NCBI GenBank assembly: GCA_023213315.1
Contig: JAKCPI010031630.1
Coordinates: forward strand, 1-64,000
Length of the DNA: 64,000 nucleotides
Direction: 5' to 3'
DNA from: Euborellia annulipes
Taxonomy: Eukaryota > Arthropoda > Insecta > Dermaptera > Anisolabididae
Positions 1 through 10,200 of this stretch are shown piece by piece. How positions within the stretch are numbered: position 1 is the first letter of the stretch; every line of letters begins with the position of its first letter. Position numbers and translations under genes: made by a program. The notes under the pieces were generated by a model. That model was not told the origin of the DNA. It made no database searches and worked only from the letters and a program-made list of their open reading frames with translations.

Positions 1-2
1 CA

Positions 3-2861
3 TCTAGGAGCCTGTTTTAAGCCATACAAGCTTTTCTTTAAAAGACATACCTTTTCAGGATCGGTGTTAAACCCCTCTGGTTGTTGCATATAAATAACTT
101 CATCTAAGTTACCATATAAAAATGCCGTCGATACATCAAATTGAATTAAAGACATATTTTCATTTGCAGCAACACTTAGTAAAGTTCGAATGGTAGCCAT
201 TCTTGCAACAGGGCTAAAAGTTTGATCAAAATCAACACCTTTTCTTTGCGAGAAACCTTTTATTACTAGTCGAGCTTTGAATCTTTCTATAGAACCATCA
301 GGATTTGTTTTTATTCTGTAAACCCACTTGCATGGGATCGCTCTTTTTCCAGGAGGTAAATCATCTAAAATCCACGTTTCGTTTTCTTGAAGAGATTTTA
401 TTTCATCATCCATTGCTTTCTTCCATTCACGATGTTCTTCAGAATTCATAGCTTCTCTATAAGTGTTTGGTTCTTCAATACTTGTAAGAACTGACATCAC
501 ATAATCTTTCAATTTTTCAGGTTTCTTTATTTGAGAACGATCACGAAGTTGTTTTCTATTGTCAACTTCATTTTCACTTTCATTATTTATTTCATCTTCA
601 TTATCATCCATTTCATCTTCATATCGTTCATTATCATTCAAAATTTCATTTTCATAATTTTCATTACAATCATTTTCATAATTTTCATTACAATTTTCTT
701 CATTTACTATTTCACTTTCATTTTCTTTATCCTCTTCATCTTTTTCTTTTATAAAAGGTTCATTTTCTTCTTTCAATATAATTCTTAATTCTCTTTTCGG
801 TAATAAAGTTTTTTCTTGAAAAATCACATCTCTTGATCGTATTAATTTATTCTTTTCTTTTGACCAAATTCTGTAGCCTTCATTATTATCATATCCAATA
901 AGAATTCCTTTTTCAGCTTTCCTATCAAATTTCTTTCTTCTTTGAACAGGTATATGTGCATAACATGTTGAGCCGATCACACGAAAATGTTTTATTCCTG
1001 ATTTTCTACCAAACCATAATTCAAACGGTGATTTTCCTTCAACACTTGAAGGGCCGGTTCTGTTTAAAATATAACAGGAGGTATTAATCATTTCAGCCCA
1101 AAGCCCCTGTGGAATGTTTCCATGGGCATGCATAATACTTCTTGCTGTTTCAACAATTGTTCTATTTTCTCTTTCACTACATCCATTTTGCTGTGGAGTA
1201 TATGGCATAGTAAGCCGTTGACGGATACCTTCTTCAGCTAAAATTCTTCTTACCTTATTATTATCAAATTCTCCGCCATTATCACTTAAAATTTCTTTGA
1301 CAACATGACCAACAGTTTTCACTTCATTAATCATTTGTTTTAATTTTTCATGGACTTCTGATTTTTCTTTAATAAAATATATATATCTAAAACGGGTAAA
1401 ATCGTCTTTAAAAAGTACAAAATATTTAAAACCGGACATCGATCTTTGAAATGGACCACAAACATCAGTATGTATAAGCTCTCCAGGCTTAGTTGCCCGT
1501 ATTCTACGTCCAAAAGGGAGCCTATGTGTTTTGCCATAAACACATCCTTCACATAATTCATTATCTATTTCAACTTTAATTCCCAACTCTCTAGAAATAA
1601 TAGATTTTACCAATCTTTTATTTTGATGTCCTAGACGTTCATGGTATAGTTGAAGGATATTTTCTTCATTAATTGAATTTACTTCCGCAGGATGTTCAGG
1701 CTTAACACTCTTCATTGCCAGTTTATAAAGTCCACCAAATCTATTTCGTACGCCCATTAATTTGATATATTTTCCAATTTTTAAATAACATATTTCAGTA
1801 CTTGAAATAAATTCACTTTTTATATTTTTGTCTTGAGCCGCTAAAACAGAAAAAAGATTTTTACGTATATTAGGGACATACCAGACATCTCCTAGAATAA
1901 GTTTATGCCAGCGTCCATTCGTCGCAACTTGAACCTCGATTGTTCCTTTTCCAATAGCAGAAACAGATTCTCCATTGGCAGTGGTAACAGTTTGTGATTG
2001 AAGGAATGGTTCAAAAGTTTTAAAATATTCTCTCTGATTCGTCACATGACTTGTTGCACCATTATCCACATACCAAGCTTCATTATCACTCTCACTTATA
2101 AGTACATTTGAGGTGACTGAAAGTAGGGTTGTAGTAGTTGTAGTATTCTTCAAAGTTTCATCTGAAGACACTGTATTTATTTTCTTTTCATCTTTCTTCG
2201 GTTTTCCATCCGCTTTCCATTTCCAGCATTTGTAAATTTTATGTCCATTCTTCTTACAATAATGACAAACCAATTTCGTAAATTTCCTTTCATTTCTTTT
2301 AGAGTCATTCAATTCTTTTGGAATAACAGCAAGAGCTTCTTGAGGCGCATATTCTGCCACTTTATTAGATAAAGCTCTTTCATACGCACAAAGTTGATGA
2401 GTTAGATTATCAATGGTTCTTTCTTCTTTTGATAATAACATCCAACTTGATTTGAAAGAAAAGTATTCTTCTGGTAATGTTCCTAAAATTTTACAAATTA
2501 AGAAAAGTTCTGGTAGTTCAGAATTGCATTTAGAGTCACGTTTCATTTCCTCTATCAATTCATTCCATAAATTCTTTAATTTAGACATATGTGTAGAAAT
2601 ATCATCATTTAATTGTTTCTTAAAATTAAAAAACTGTAGACATAAATCATAAATTTTATCTTCTGAAACACCATCAAATAATCTATGAAGTTCATTCCAT
2701 ACCTCTTGAGCTGTAGAAAAGCGCATTATTTTCTTGAGGGTTTCTTCAGACATATTTCCAGTCATAATTAACAATGCTGTACTATCAGCTTTTTGATAAA
2801 TATTCATCTCTTTTTTATATTTCTCTTTTTCTTGAGAACTTGCATCTTCAGAGGGTTGCAT
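3..2861 (-). CDS. Ty1/copia retrotransposon Gag-Pol polyprotein, cut by the window edge
   Basis: Polyprotein of an LTR retrotransposon that makes cDNA and integrates it. Read on the minus strand in one frame from an ATG at 2861 I find no stop before the window ends (about 953 codons). Domains in order: rest of Gag; a CX2CX4HX4C zinc knuckle (CHYCKKNGHKIYKC, 2226-2267); an aspartic protease site in the variant DNGATSH (about 2047-2078); a GAG-pre-integrase zinc motif (LYHERLGHQ then CEGCVYGKTH, about 1520-1680); an integrase core with HTDVCGPF, LSDNGGEF and PYTPQQNG...SERENR; an acidic Glu/Asn-rich linker (about 560-760); and the start of reverse transcriptase (QTFSPVARMATIRT, LYGLKQAPR). The YxDD site and RNase H lie left of the window. 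The order integrase before reverse transcriptase marks the copia superfamily. The true Gag start lies upstream in another frame (see 2848-3030), so this copy has at least one frameshift. Confidence 0.9.
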   Translation of the reverse strand, partial: MQPSEDASSQEKEKYKKEMNIYQKADSTALLIMTGNMSEETLKKIMRFSTAQEVWNELHRLFDGVSEDKIYDLCLQFFNFKKQLNDDISTHMSKLKNLWNELIEEMKRDSKCNSELPELFLICKILGTLPEEYFSFKSSWMLLSKEERTIDNLTHQLCAYERALSNKVAEYAPQEALAVIPKELNDSKRNERKFTKLVCHYCKKNGHKIYKCWKWKADGKPKKDEKKINTVSSDETLKNTTTTTTLLSVTSNVLISESDNEAWYVDNGATSHVTNQREYFKTFEPFLQSQTVTTANGESVSAIGKGTIEVQVATNGRWHKLILGDVWYVPNIRKNLFSVLAAQDKNIKSEFISSTEICYLKIGKYIKLMGVRNRFGGLYKLAMKSVKPEHPAEVNSINEENILQLYHERLGHQNKRLVKSIISRELGIKVEIDNELCEGCVYGKTHRLPFGRRIRATKPGELIHTDVCGPFQRSMSGFKYFVLFKDDFTRFRYIYFIKEKSEVHEKLKQMINEVKTVGHVVKEILSDNGGEFDNNKVRRILAEEGIRQRLTMPYTPQQNGCSERENRTIVETARSIMHAHGNIPQGLWAEMINTSCYILNRTGPSSVEGKSPFELWFGRKSGIKHFRVIGSTCYAHIPVQRRKKFDRKAEKGILIGYDNNEGYRIWSKEKNKLIRSRDVIFQEKTLLPKRELRIILKEENEPFIKEKDEEDKENESEIVNEENCNENYENDCNENYENEILNDNERYEDEMDDNEDEINNESENEVDNRKQLRDRSQIKKPEKLKDYVMSVLTSIEEPNTYREAMNSEEHREWKKAMDDEIKSLQENETWILDDLPPGKRAIPCKWVYRIKTNPDGSIERFKARLVIKGFSQRKGVDFDQTFSPVARMATIRTLLSVAANENMSLIQFDVSTAFLYGNLDEVIYMQQPEGFNTDPEKVCLLKKSLYGLKQAPR

Positions 2862-3030
2862 TTGGCTTCGAATTACCAGAAAGAGCATCCAGTGCTCCAG
2901 GAATCCCTCTCAAACAAATATTTATTTTATATTTCCATGTGCTCCAGTTCGATTTCCCTTCCAGAGGACTTCCAATATTAATCAGTCTTGAATTTTCCAT
3001 TTTCTTTCTTTTTCGATTAAAATTTTTCAA
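2848..3030 (-). pseudogene. copia Gag N-terminus, frameshifted from the main reading frame
   Basis: A 60-codon open frame containing the likely Gag start at ATG 3000 (MENSRLINIG). It has the WSTWKYKI segment typical of copia Gag proteins, and ends at a stop at 2848-2850. The next Gag residues (MQPSEDASSQEKEKYKKE) are in a different frame starting at 2861, so a one-base change lies near 2860-2880. The element is probably not translatable as one protein unless this is a sequencing error. Confidence 0.75.
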
Positions 3031-3061
3031 TGGATAAATAAAATTAACTATTGGGGAAACT

Positions 3062-3075
3062 CTGGTCCCATAACC
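3062..3075 (-). promoter_or_regulatory. copia primer-binding site (initiator tRNA-Met internal type)
   Basis: On the minus strand GGTTATGGGACCAG lies 62 bases upstream of the Gag ATG and just after a CTACA that would close the 5' LTR. It is the complement, with one mismatch, of the anticodon-arm region of initiator tRNA-Met. That half-tRNA is the usual primer for copia-group elements. Confidence 0.65.
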
Positions 3076-3266
3076 TGTAGAAATAATACGAGGAGCAACG
3101 GAACAAAATTATATTTATTTATAAGGGAAAAACGAACTATTTACATAATATTGACATTGACATAACAAACAATAGTTGATAGTTGATTATTAAATGTAGG
3201 GTATTATATATACTTTAATAAGAATAAGAAATGTATTTAAAATAGAGCTGATAATTATTTTAATTT
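3076..3266 (-). mobile_element. probable copia 5' LTR (outer border unknown)
   Basis: Sequence upstream of the primer-binding site, ending on the minus strand in CTACA. The other LTR is outside the window, so the outer border cannot be set. The region is interrupted at 3267 by the inverted-repeat element 3279-3530 and its target duplication. Confidence 0.4.
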
Positions 3267-3278
3267 GAAAAAATAAAA

Positions 3279-3530
3279 GAAGGATGAGTAAAAAAGGCCA
3301 AGCAGCTATTATTATTTCTTTAATGGTATTAAACCCACAGCGACGTTTCGGTCGACTATGCGACCATCTTCATGGCTATAATGGAGTATACATTATAGCC
3401 ATGAAGATGGTCGCATAGTCGACCGAAACGTCGCTGTGGGTTTAATACCATTAAAGAAATAATAATAGCTGCTTGGCCTTTTTACTCATCCTTCTACATA
3501 TTGATTCAGCTATTCACCTCGCTTACATAT
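3279..3530. mobile_element. short inverted-repeat element, provisional Penelope-like family 1
   Basis: Two near-perfect inverted arms (3279-3383 and 3391-3494) around a 7-base loop, then a 36-base tail on the right only. An exact 12-bp target duplication GAAAAAATAAAA flanks it (3267-3278 and 3531-3542). Each arm holds the stem-loop GATGGTCGCATAGTCGACC followed by GAAACGTCG. The arm core and the tail (TTCAGCTATTCACCTCGC) match the larger element at 61299-61967, so this is a shortened member of that family. There is no coding capacity. Confidence 0.85.
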
Positions 3531-3542
3531 GAAAAAATAAAA

Positions 3543-4740
3543 TTTTGACTGTTATGAAAATATAATGAAAAGCAGAAATTTTGGCCGATTTGAAGAAAAC
3601 AGCGAATGAATTAAATAAAACAAATTATTTAATAAATATATAAATGAAAATTAAATTGAATTCGATATTTTAAATATTAAAATGATTAAAAATTTGGTGA
3701 GAATCAATCATTGACAGACTACTCACGAGGTTAAGCTAATAATATTTTTCTAATTAATGAATTCAATGAAAATTTTCAATCTGAACAAATTAAATAAACA
3801 TTTAAATAAATCACTCACCTTCTAAAGTGGAAATAAATAAGATAAAATATTAAAAATTTGACGATGCATGCATGAGCCGGTCGGAGCTGTCAAGAGAGGC
3901 AAGATGGCGAAGTTGAGAAAAAGAGACGAGGCACTCAAACTGGGAAAACAGAGAGCATTTAATAACTCATTAAAATATTATACAAAAGAAAAAATAAAAT
4001 AAATTAAAACACTTTTTAAATTATAACTCTTCTCATTAAAAATATATAATGTTTAATTTAAATAAATAAATAATAATTTGATAAAAAATATATAGAATTT
4101 AATAAATATAATGTGCAAATTTCAAATTATTGTACAATAGCCTCTACCAGTGGCCCAGGGGGGGGGCCCCCCAAAGCCTTCTCCAAAACAAAAAAATACC
4201 TATTGTCTTCCCTAATGATTTTTTTTTTTTAATAATTATTTTATTAACTCTCATAAATTCTAAAAACTAAAAAAAAAACATATATAATTGAAAAAATCTC
4301 TTATATTTACGAATTTTGTATTAAAATTATTTTTTATTTCAAGAAAAAAAATTTTATTTTGTTTTTTATTAATAATTATTATATTATCTAAAAAAAAAGT
4401 TTCTCCACTTTAAGTTTCCCCCCGGGTGTTCATAAAACCTCTTGCCCAGTGGCGTCATTTCAACTTTTTCTTGGGGGGGGAATGTTTTCTTGGGGGGGAA
4501 AAATATTTTTTTTTTCTTAAAAATTACTTACAAATGGGTACTCAAATTTGGCCAAAACATAATTTAATTTAATTAATTGTTTAATTTTGTAGTAGGTTGT
4601 AATACTCGTAGATCTCGTAGATTTATTGGCAGTATTTTATTTAGAATAATATAAAATTTTATAAAAATCGGGGCCCTTGGGGGGGGCAAATGCCCCCCCC
4701 TCCCCCCTTACGCCTCTCCTCCTCTTTTCTCCCCTCTTTG

Positions 4741-4777
<37 letters not shown>

Positions 4778-5690
4778 GCAGAAATTCTGGCTACTGGCCT
4801 CTACAATTCAAAATAATTCGAAGAAAACAAAATTTAAAGCAAAAATGATATTGATTTTAATAATATTTAATTGGCCAATTGGCTTTTTTCTTACGATGAT
4901 GCAAATCTGGCACGATTAGGGATGTGGTCTCAAATAAATAGTATCGATACTTGTACTCGGTATCTAAAGGAAAGTATCGAATATGACATCCATTTTCCCT
5001 CACCACGTTCGGTTTTCGGGGGACAGCCCCCTACTTATTTCCACCGCTTTTCGTTAATTTTAAGTGCATGAAATAAATTCGGAAGGATGAAAAAGAATAT
5101 TTTAGTCTTGATATTTCTTCTGAAAGTCTAGAGAGGTGAAAAATTCAAAAACACGAACATTTGGATTCAAAGGGGGGATGTCCGAGAGGATTTTGTCCTT
5201 TAAATTGCAAAAAATCATTAAGAACGATCGATTTTTTTTTTTTCATTTTTTCACCGATTTTATACATATTCCAGCTAACATACCCCCCCCCCCCCTCATC
5301 CTTCTTTAAACATCCCTCAACAAAAAAAAATTAGATAAAGCGGGTGAGGCGTGAACGATTCCGAAAAAAGATTCGGCAAAAAGATGTAAGATTCACAGTT
5401 CCACGCACTACAGTCGCTCAAATTGTTTAATTCAGTGATCCCCTTTTTCGAATATATTCATCATCTTACCCGAACGGAGTCATCATATTACCCGACTCTG
5501 AGGATGATGAAAAAAACTTATTTTTTCCAAAATTGCATTTTTTTTCTTTGTATTTATCTTAAAGGGTCGGACTAAGCCGAGCGCACAACTTTGCCCCCCC
5601 CCCCCCCATTATTCAAAGAAATAACGCAACGCGTTTGTTTATTTGTTTTGATTTTGCTCTGTTGCTATGCACAATTATATTATATATCAT
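3543..5690. other. AT-rich non-genic stretch with degraded MITEs and a long C homopolymer
   Basis: I see no gene I can support. A GC-richer patch at 3860-3965 contains a 33-codon frame starting MAKLRKRDEALKLG with a fair start context; it could be a first exon, but I see no partner. A hAT-like MITE head (CAGTGGCGTCATTTC) begins at 4447 and resembles the copy at 40052. A run of about 35 C lies at 4746-4775. The rest is AT-rich. Confidence 0.5.
4447..4715. mobile_element. hAT-like MITE with G/C homopolymer arms (right border uncertain)
   Basis: It starts CAGTGGCGTCATTTC and carries G runs near the left end and C runs near 4690-4705 (ending CCCCCTTACGCC). The body matches 40052-40200 over about 140 bases. 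No 8-bp duplication is clear. Confidence 0.5.
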
Positions 5691-5955
5691 TTTACTAGGG
5701 AGAAAGTCTAGTTTTTGAATATATAAAAAAAAATGATAGGTTATGTAAGGAAAAAATATTGGTCCCCCCTCTAGAGCGCCCCCTATGGTCCGATGTTTAC
5801 CAAAAGCTTTTCAGTTCTTAAGCTTTACCTCTAGTTTATGTGTGCAAAATTTCAAAACAATTGGATGAATAGTTTTTGAGTTTTCGTTGACGAAAAAAAA
5901 TCACCACAGACATACACACACTCACACACACAGACATCATTCCAAAAACTACTTA

Positions 5956-7011
5956 GGGCCGGTTGCTTCATCCTGGGTGAGCTTGTTAGCCCCGACTTTT
6001 TTTGTAGTGCAGAAACCCACTTCAGTTTTATTTTTATAGTAAAATATACAATATTTCATCATTTTATTGCTAAAAGAAGTATTCTAGAAGTACATATATT
6101 TGTTATTTTACCTTATATTCTACTTATTTTATCAATAAAATGATGAAATGTTGTATATTTTATAAAATATGTTATAGGCTAGGACCCGCTTGCATCAGAT
6201 CTCGTCGCCATATTTAGCCCTGAGTTAACCTCACTTTTGAGTATTTTATATAGATATATGGGGAATTGGAGCCAAGGTCCGGGCTAAAGTTAGCCCAGAC
6301 CCAAAGGTGGGGCTAAGATTTAGCCCTGGGTTGACACGTACGAACATGTATTATGAACTCAAGCATCCTAACTTCACCAATATAAAAATATAAAAAATAA
6401 TATAAATGCAATCTGGAATCTACCGTTTTTTTGTTATTATTCATTTTATGTTAATCAGGATTATACTCGTATATCCAGGATATATTGCAAGTTGTTGAGT
6501 ATTCTCCTAACTTCATCTAAGGCATTGCACATGTCTTGTTAATAAAACTATTTGTTTTCAAATTGATATAATATTGATATCAAATATTTATATAAATATT
6601 TTCAGTTGATATTACTTCTTGTCAGGTGAAAATAAGAGGTATATTTTTTTTGAAATTATCTTTATTTGAGCCACACAGCTGGCAATTTGTCAAAATAGTT
6701 GTGAAGATTGGAACAATTGACAAATTGTTATGTGAACACTAATAAATCTTGTTTATTTTTTTGAAAATTTTCAAATTTTAGCAAAAAAAAATTAAATTCT
6801 TATATTTAAAATGTATATTAATAATATTTATTTAAATTATGGGTGATAATATCAATTTTTATTTTTAATAATTTTTATAAGATGCCTTAATGGAGTTGCA
6901 AACTTCACAAACAGAACATGATTTGTTCCCCCGGAAGAGGGTTTCTGCATTACAAAAAAAAGCCATTTAGCCCGGGGCTAACAAACTCACCCAGGATGAA
7001 GCAACCGGCCC
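5956..7011. mobile_element. PIF/Harbinger-like non-autonomous element, 1056 bp
   Basis: Terminal inverted repeats of about 38 bp begin GGGCCGGTTGCTTCATCC and end with its complement. A 3-bp TTA duplication is present at 5953-5955 and 7012-7014. GGGCC-type ends with a 3-bp TWA duplication are the PIF/Harbinger signature. Smaller inverted repeats lie inside (about 6042-6070 with 6132-6163). No transposase frame is present. Joining the flanks restores a continuous host repeat (ACTACTTAAATGGATTCAGG). Confidence 0.8.
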
Positions 7012-7291
7012 TTAAATGGATTCAGGGGACCTCAAAACGCATTTTGGTAGCTTCAGAAAAATTTCGATTTTTTTTTACGATTACATTAACTTTCCCTGCC
7101 AACCTACGGTTGATGGGCAAAGTTAAAAATTATATAGGCCTTTTATTTGAAAAGATCTCTGAATTGTATATTAAAAACCACTTAAAATTTATTAACTTAT
7201 TTGGATAAAAAAATCCTTTTCTCTCTACTGTATTTTTCAGGATACTTTTAGGGACCTAAATAAAAGAATGATTGAGATGATAAAGACTTAC

Positions 7292-10200
7292 CAAATGAGG
7301 GCCTTTGTCTCGCCGTCGTGTCCATCTGCATTCTCAGTGAAATATAGCCATTTAGTAGTCGCTTTTCTGCAAAAAAAAATTTACTATTATTATTATAAAT
7401 TAACTACCTCAACTAAATAATGTATAGCGGTAAATTTTAATCTTTTCGCTTTTTTAACAAGAAATTCAGGGAATGAATTTGAAGGGATGATGGTGGAAAC
7501 ATGGAAATATCAGCTATTAATTAAATACTAATGTATTTGTGTACTTAATCTTAACTTAATAATTGGAAAATGATGAATGAAAATGGGAAATCAATAGAGG
7601 CATATTAAAAACTGTGAACAATATTTATTTAGTAACTAGCCGCGCCGCCCGCCTTCGGCGGGCGGCGTCTAGCCAGGGGTGCTATGCCCCCTGGATCCTC
7701 CGCCAGGGCCGGAACTAGGAGATTTTATAGGGGGGGTCAAAATTTTATTTGCCGCCTTTCCCTTGATCTCAAAAATTTTTCTGCGAAATTTTTTTTTTTT
7801 TTTCGCGGAACCAAATGTTCCCGTCCGAAAAATATTTTACCTTTTTTATAAAATTTGCCGCCCGCGGAACCAAAATTTTTTTCTTGTCCGGAAAGGAAAT
7901 ATATTTTACCTTTTTTTTAGAGACGCTAAATTTTTGCCGCCCGCGGAACATTTTCTCTTGCGCGGAACCTAAATTTTTCCCATTCCGGGAAAAATATTTT
8001 TCCTTTTTTTTTTTTAAGAGGCTAAATTTTTGACACCTGAGTAACCAAAAATTTTTATCTATATTAACATATATAGGTAAGAGAAAATAAAATCTCTCAC
8101 AGAGAAAGTAATGATTTTTTTTTTTTCTCGTCGACGAATTTATGCATTTCTGTCAGTAGTTTATTTTCTCAAGATAACACTGATCTCTAAATGTTTATAA
8201 ACTAAAGAATAAACGATGATTAATGAAGATAATTTTAAATGATAAAAATATTATTTTGAACTCAGCGGAATGAGTTTATCAGTCAGGCAGTCAGTTAATC
8301 TTCAGTAGTTTAATGTTTAATAAACGATTTCATTTTAAAGACTCAAAATGACAATATTTTATTTACTAATTGTTTTATTTCAAGCTATAATAGGAATATT
8401 TGCCTATCACTCGTATCAGCCTCAGCAAGTTCATCTTTCTTTAGGAGGTACAGTATGTGTGCGTTTTATTGTGTTCTTCTTGACTTCGAGCCCTCGGTCT
8501 CTCTTCTATGGAACATTTTTTGCTTTTTTTTTTTAATTGATTTGATTGCAAAGTTTTTTTTTACTTAGGTGCGAAATATTTCAGAAATATTTTTCACCTG
8601 TTAATTTTTTTTTTGTTATTATCTTGCTTGTTAATCTTGTTGCTAGATAAGTAAGGGTGTGCTTTTTCGATTATTTTTCATAATAGATTATTAGGAAAAA
8701 AATCGATTATTTTTGGGAAAAATACGTTTGAAAAGATCAGATGGCACTCGTAAACTAAAAAAAAAAGGTCAAATTGATTTTAACGGGAAGCGGGAAAAAA
8801 TTTTGTTTTCCCAAAAAAAGGCAAACATTTTGCTAGAGAAATAAAAAAGGTTTAATCGATTATTTTTTTTCATAATCGATTATTTTTTTCCATAGTCAAT
8901 TATTTTTCGTCTGTCCGGACCCTATAATTGATTATTTGGGCGGAAATGTTTCAGAGATAAATATAATATAAACAAATGATAAATTCTAATACAAGCCATC
9001 TTATCAAAGGTTATTGTAATCTAACTAAATAAAGATTCAGGAAATGAATTACAAGGGTAGACATCCGTAATTTGAATTAGATTATCGAATAATAATTCGA
9101 ATACAACTAATAGATTTTTAATAACTTTATCTTCCTCAATTTGAATTATGCTTACTCTTTTTTCGGTCATAGCACAGTGGTAGAGTATTCGCTTCTTGTG
9201 ATCTTGGGGTCTAAATAATATCCCGTGGGCTAATTAGGATTGAATAAGGACATGCGCCTTGGATTCTGATTCTAAAGGAAGATAGACTAAATTGTTTCAT
9301 CTGTCAAAGTTCCTCAGCATAAATCTGTTCATATTTCTGTTTCATTCTATAATTAATTGCCTATCATATTTTTCAGTTCGATTATATAGAGATTATTAAA
9401 AGTATTAAAACTTTTGTGGTTTGTATTATTACTATTATTATTATGGGAATTTTTTAATTATAGCCCACATTTTGTATTAATTACACAGGCTAACAAAAAA
9501 ATTTTTTTTTTTTGTTTCTCTTCTAGCTGGAATTCTGATTCTAAACACCGAAAAACATTTAAATTTCGATTTTTTGCTTTTGTTTGAGCGGTGGGGGGGG
9601 GGGTGTTTTTGCAAAGGGGTGCGAAAACCTCAAAACATGCAAATGGTGTCTCAACACATTATAATAAATAAATATTGTCTATGTTCAGTGATCTTATTAT
9701 TTTGTTTTAGATGCTCTTTAAAATGTATTTATATGTTTAATGTCGAATTTGCCAGGAAGAAAAGAATGAAACTCTTTCATAAAATACTCAAAATAAAACA
9801 TTTGAAATATAATCCTAATAATTATTTAATAATAATTGCAGATTCGTTAGATGAATTGGTGGTGACTTGGAGTACGAAAAACGAAACGAACGCCTCGTTT
9901 GTCGAATATGGCATTAATGGTTTGATCTTAAAGGCTGAAGGAAGTTCAAAACTTTTCAGCAACAGTCCAGCATCTTCTCAATATATTCATACGGTTCGCT
10001 TGAAAGATTTGACTCCTGGAGAGAAATATGGTAGCTCTTTCTATGATATATCAAACGTATTATTTGAATTGAATGCAAATGTTTCGATTAGATTATCACT
10101 GTGGCTGTGAACTCGGCTGGTCGCCTCTCTTCTCCTTCAGAGTTCCTAGAGATGACCCTCAATGGTCACCTCAACTTGCTGTTTATGGAGATATGGGCAA

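Noticed and set aside
9574..10110. 178-codon open frame as a separate gene
   Set aside because: It is ACP7 intron 1 read through into exon 2; the exon begins after TTGCAG at 9842.
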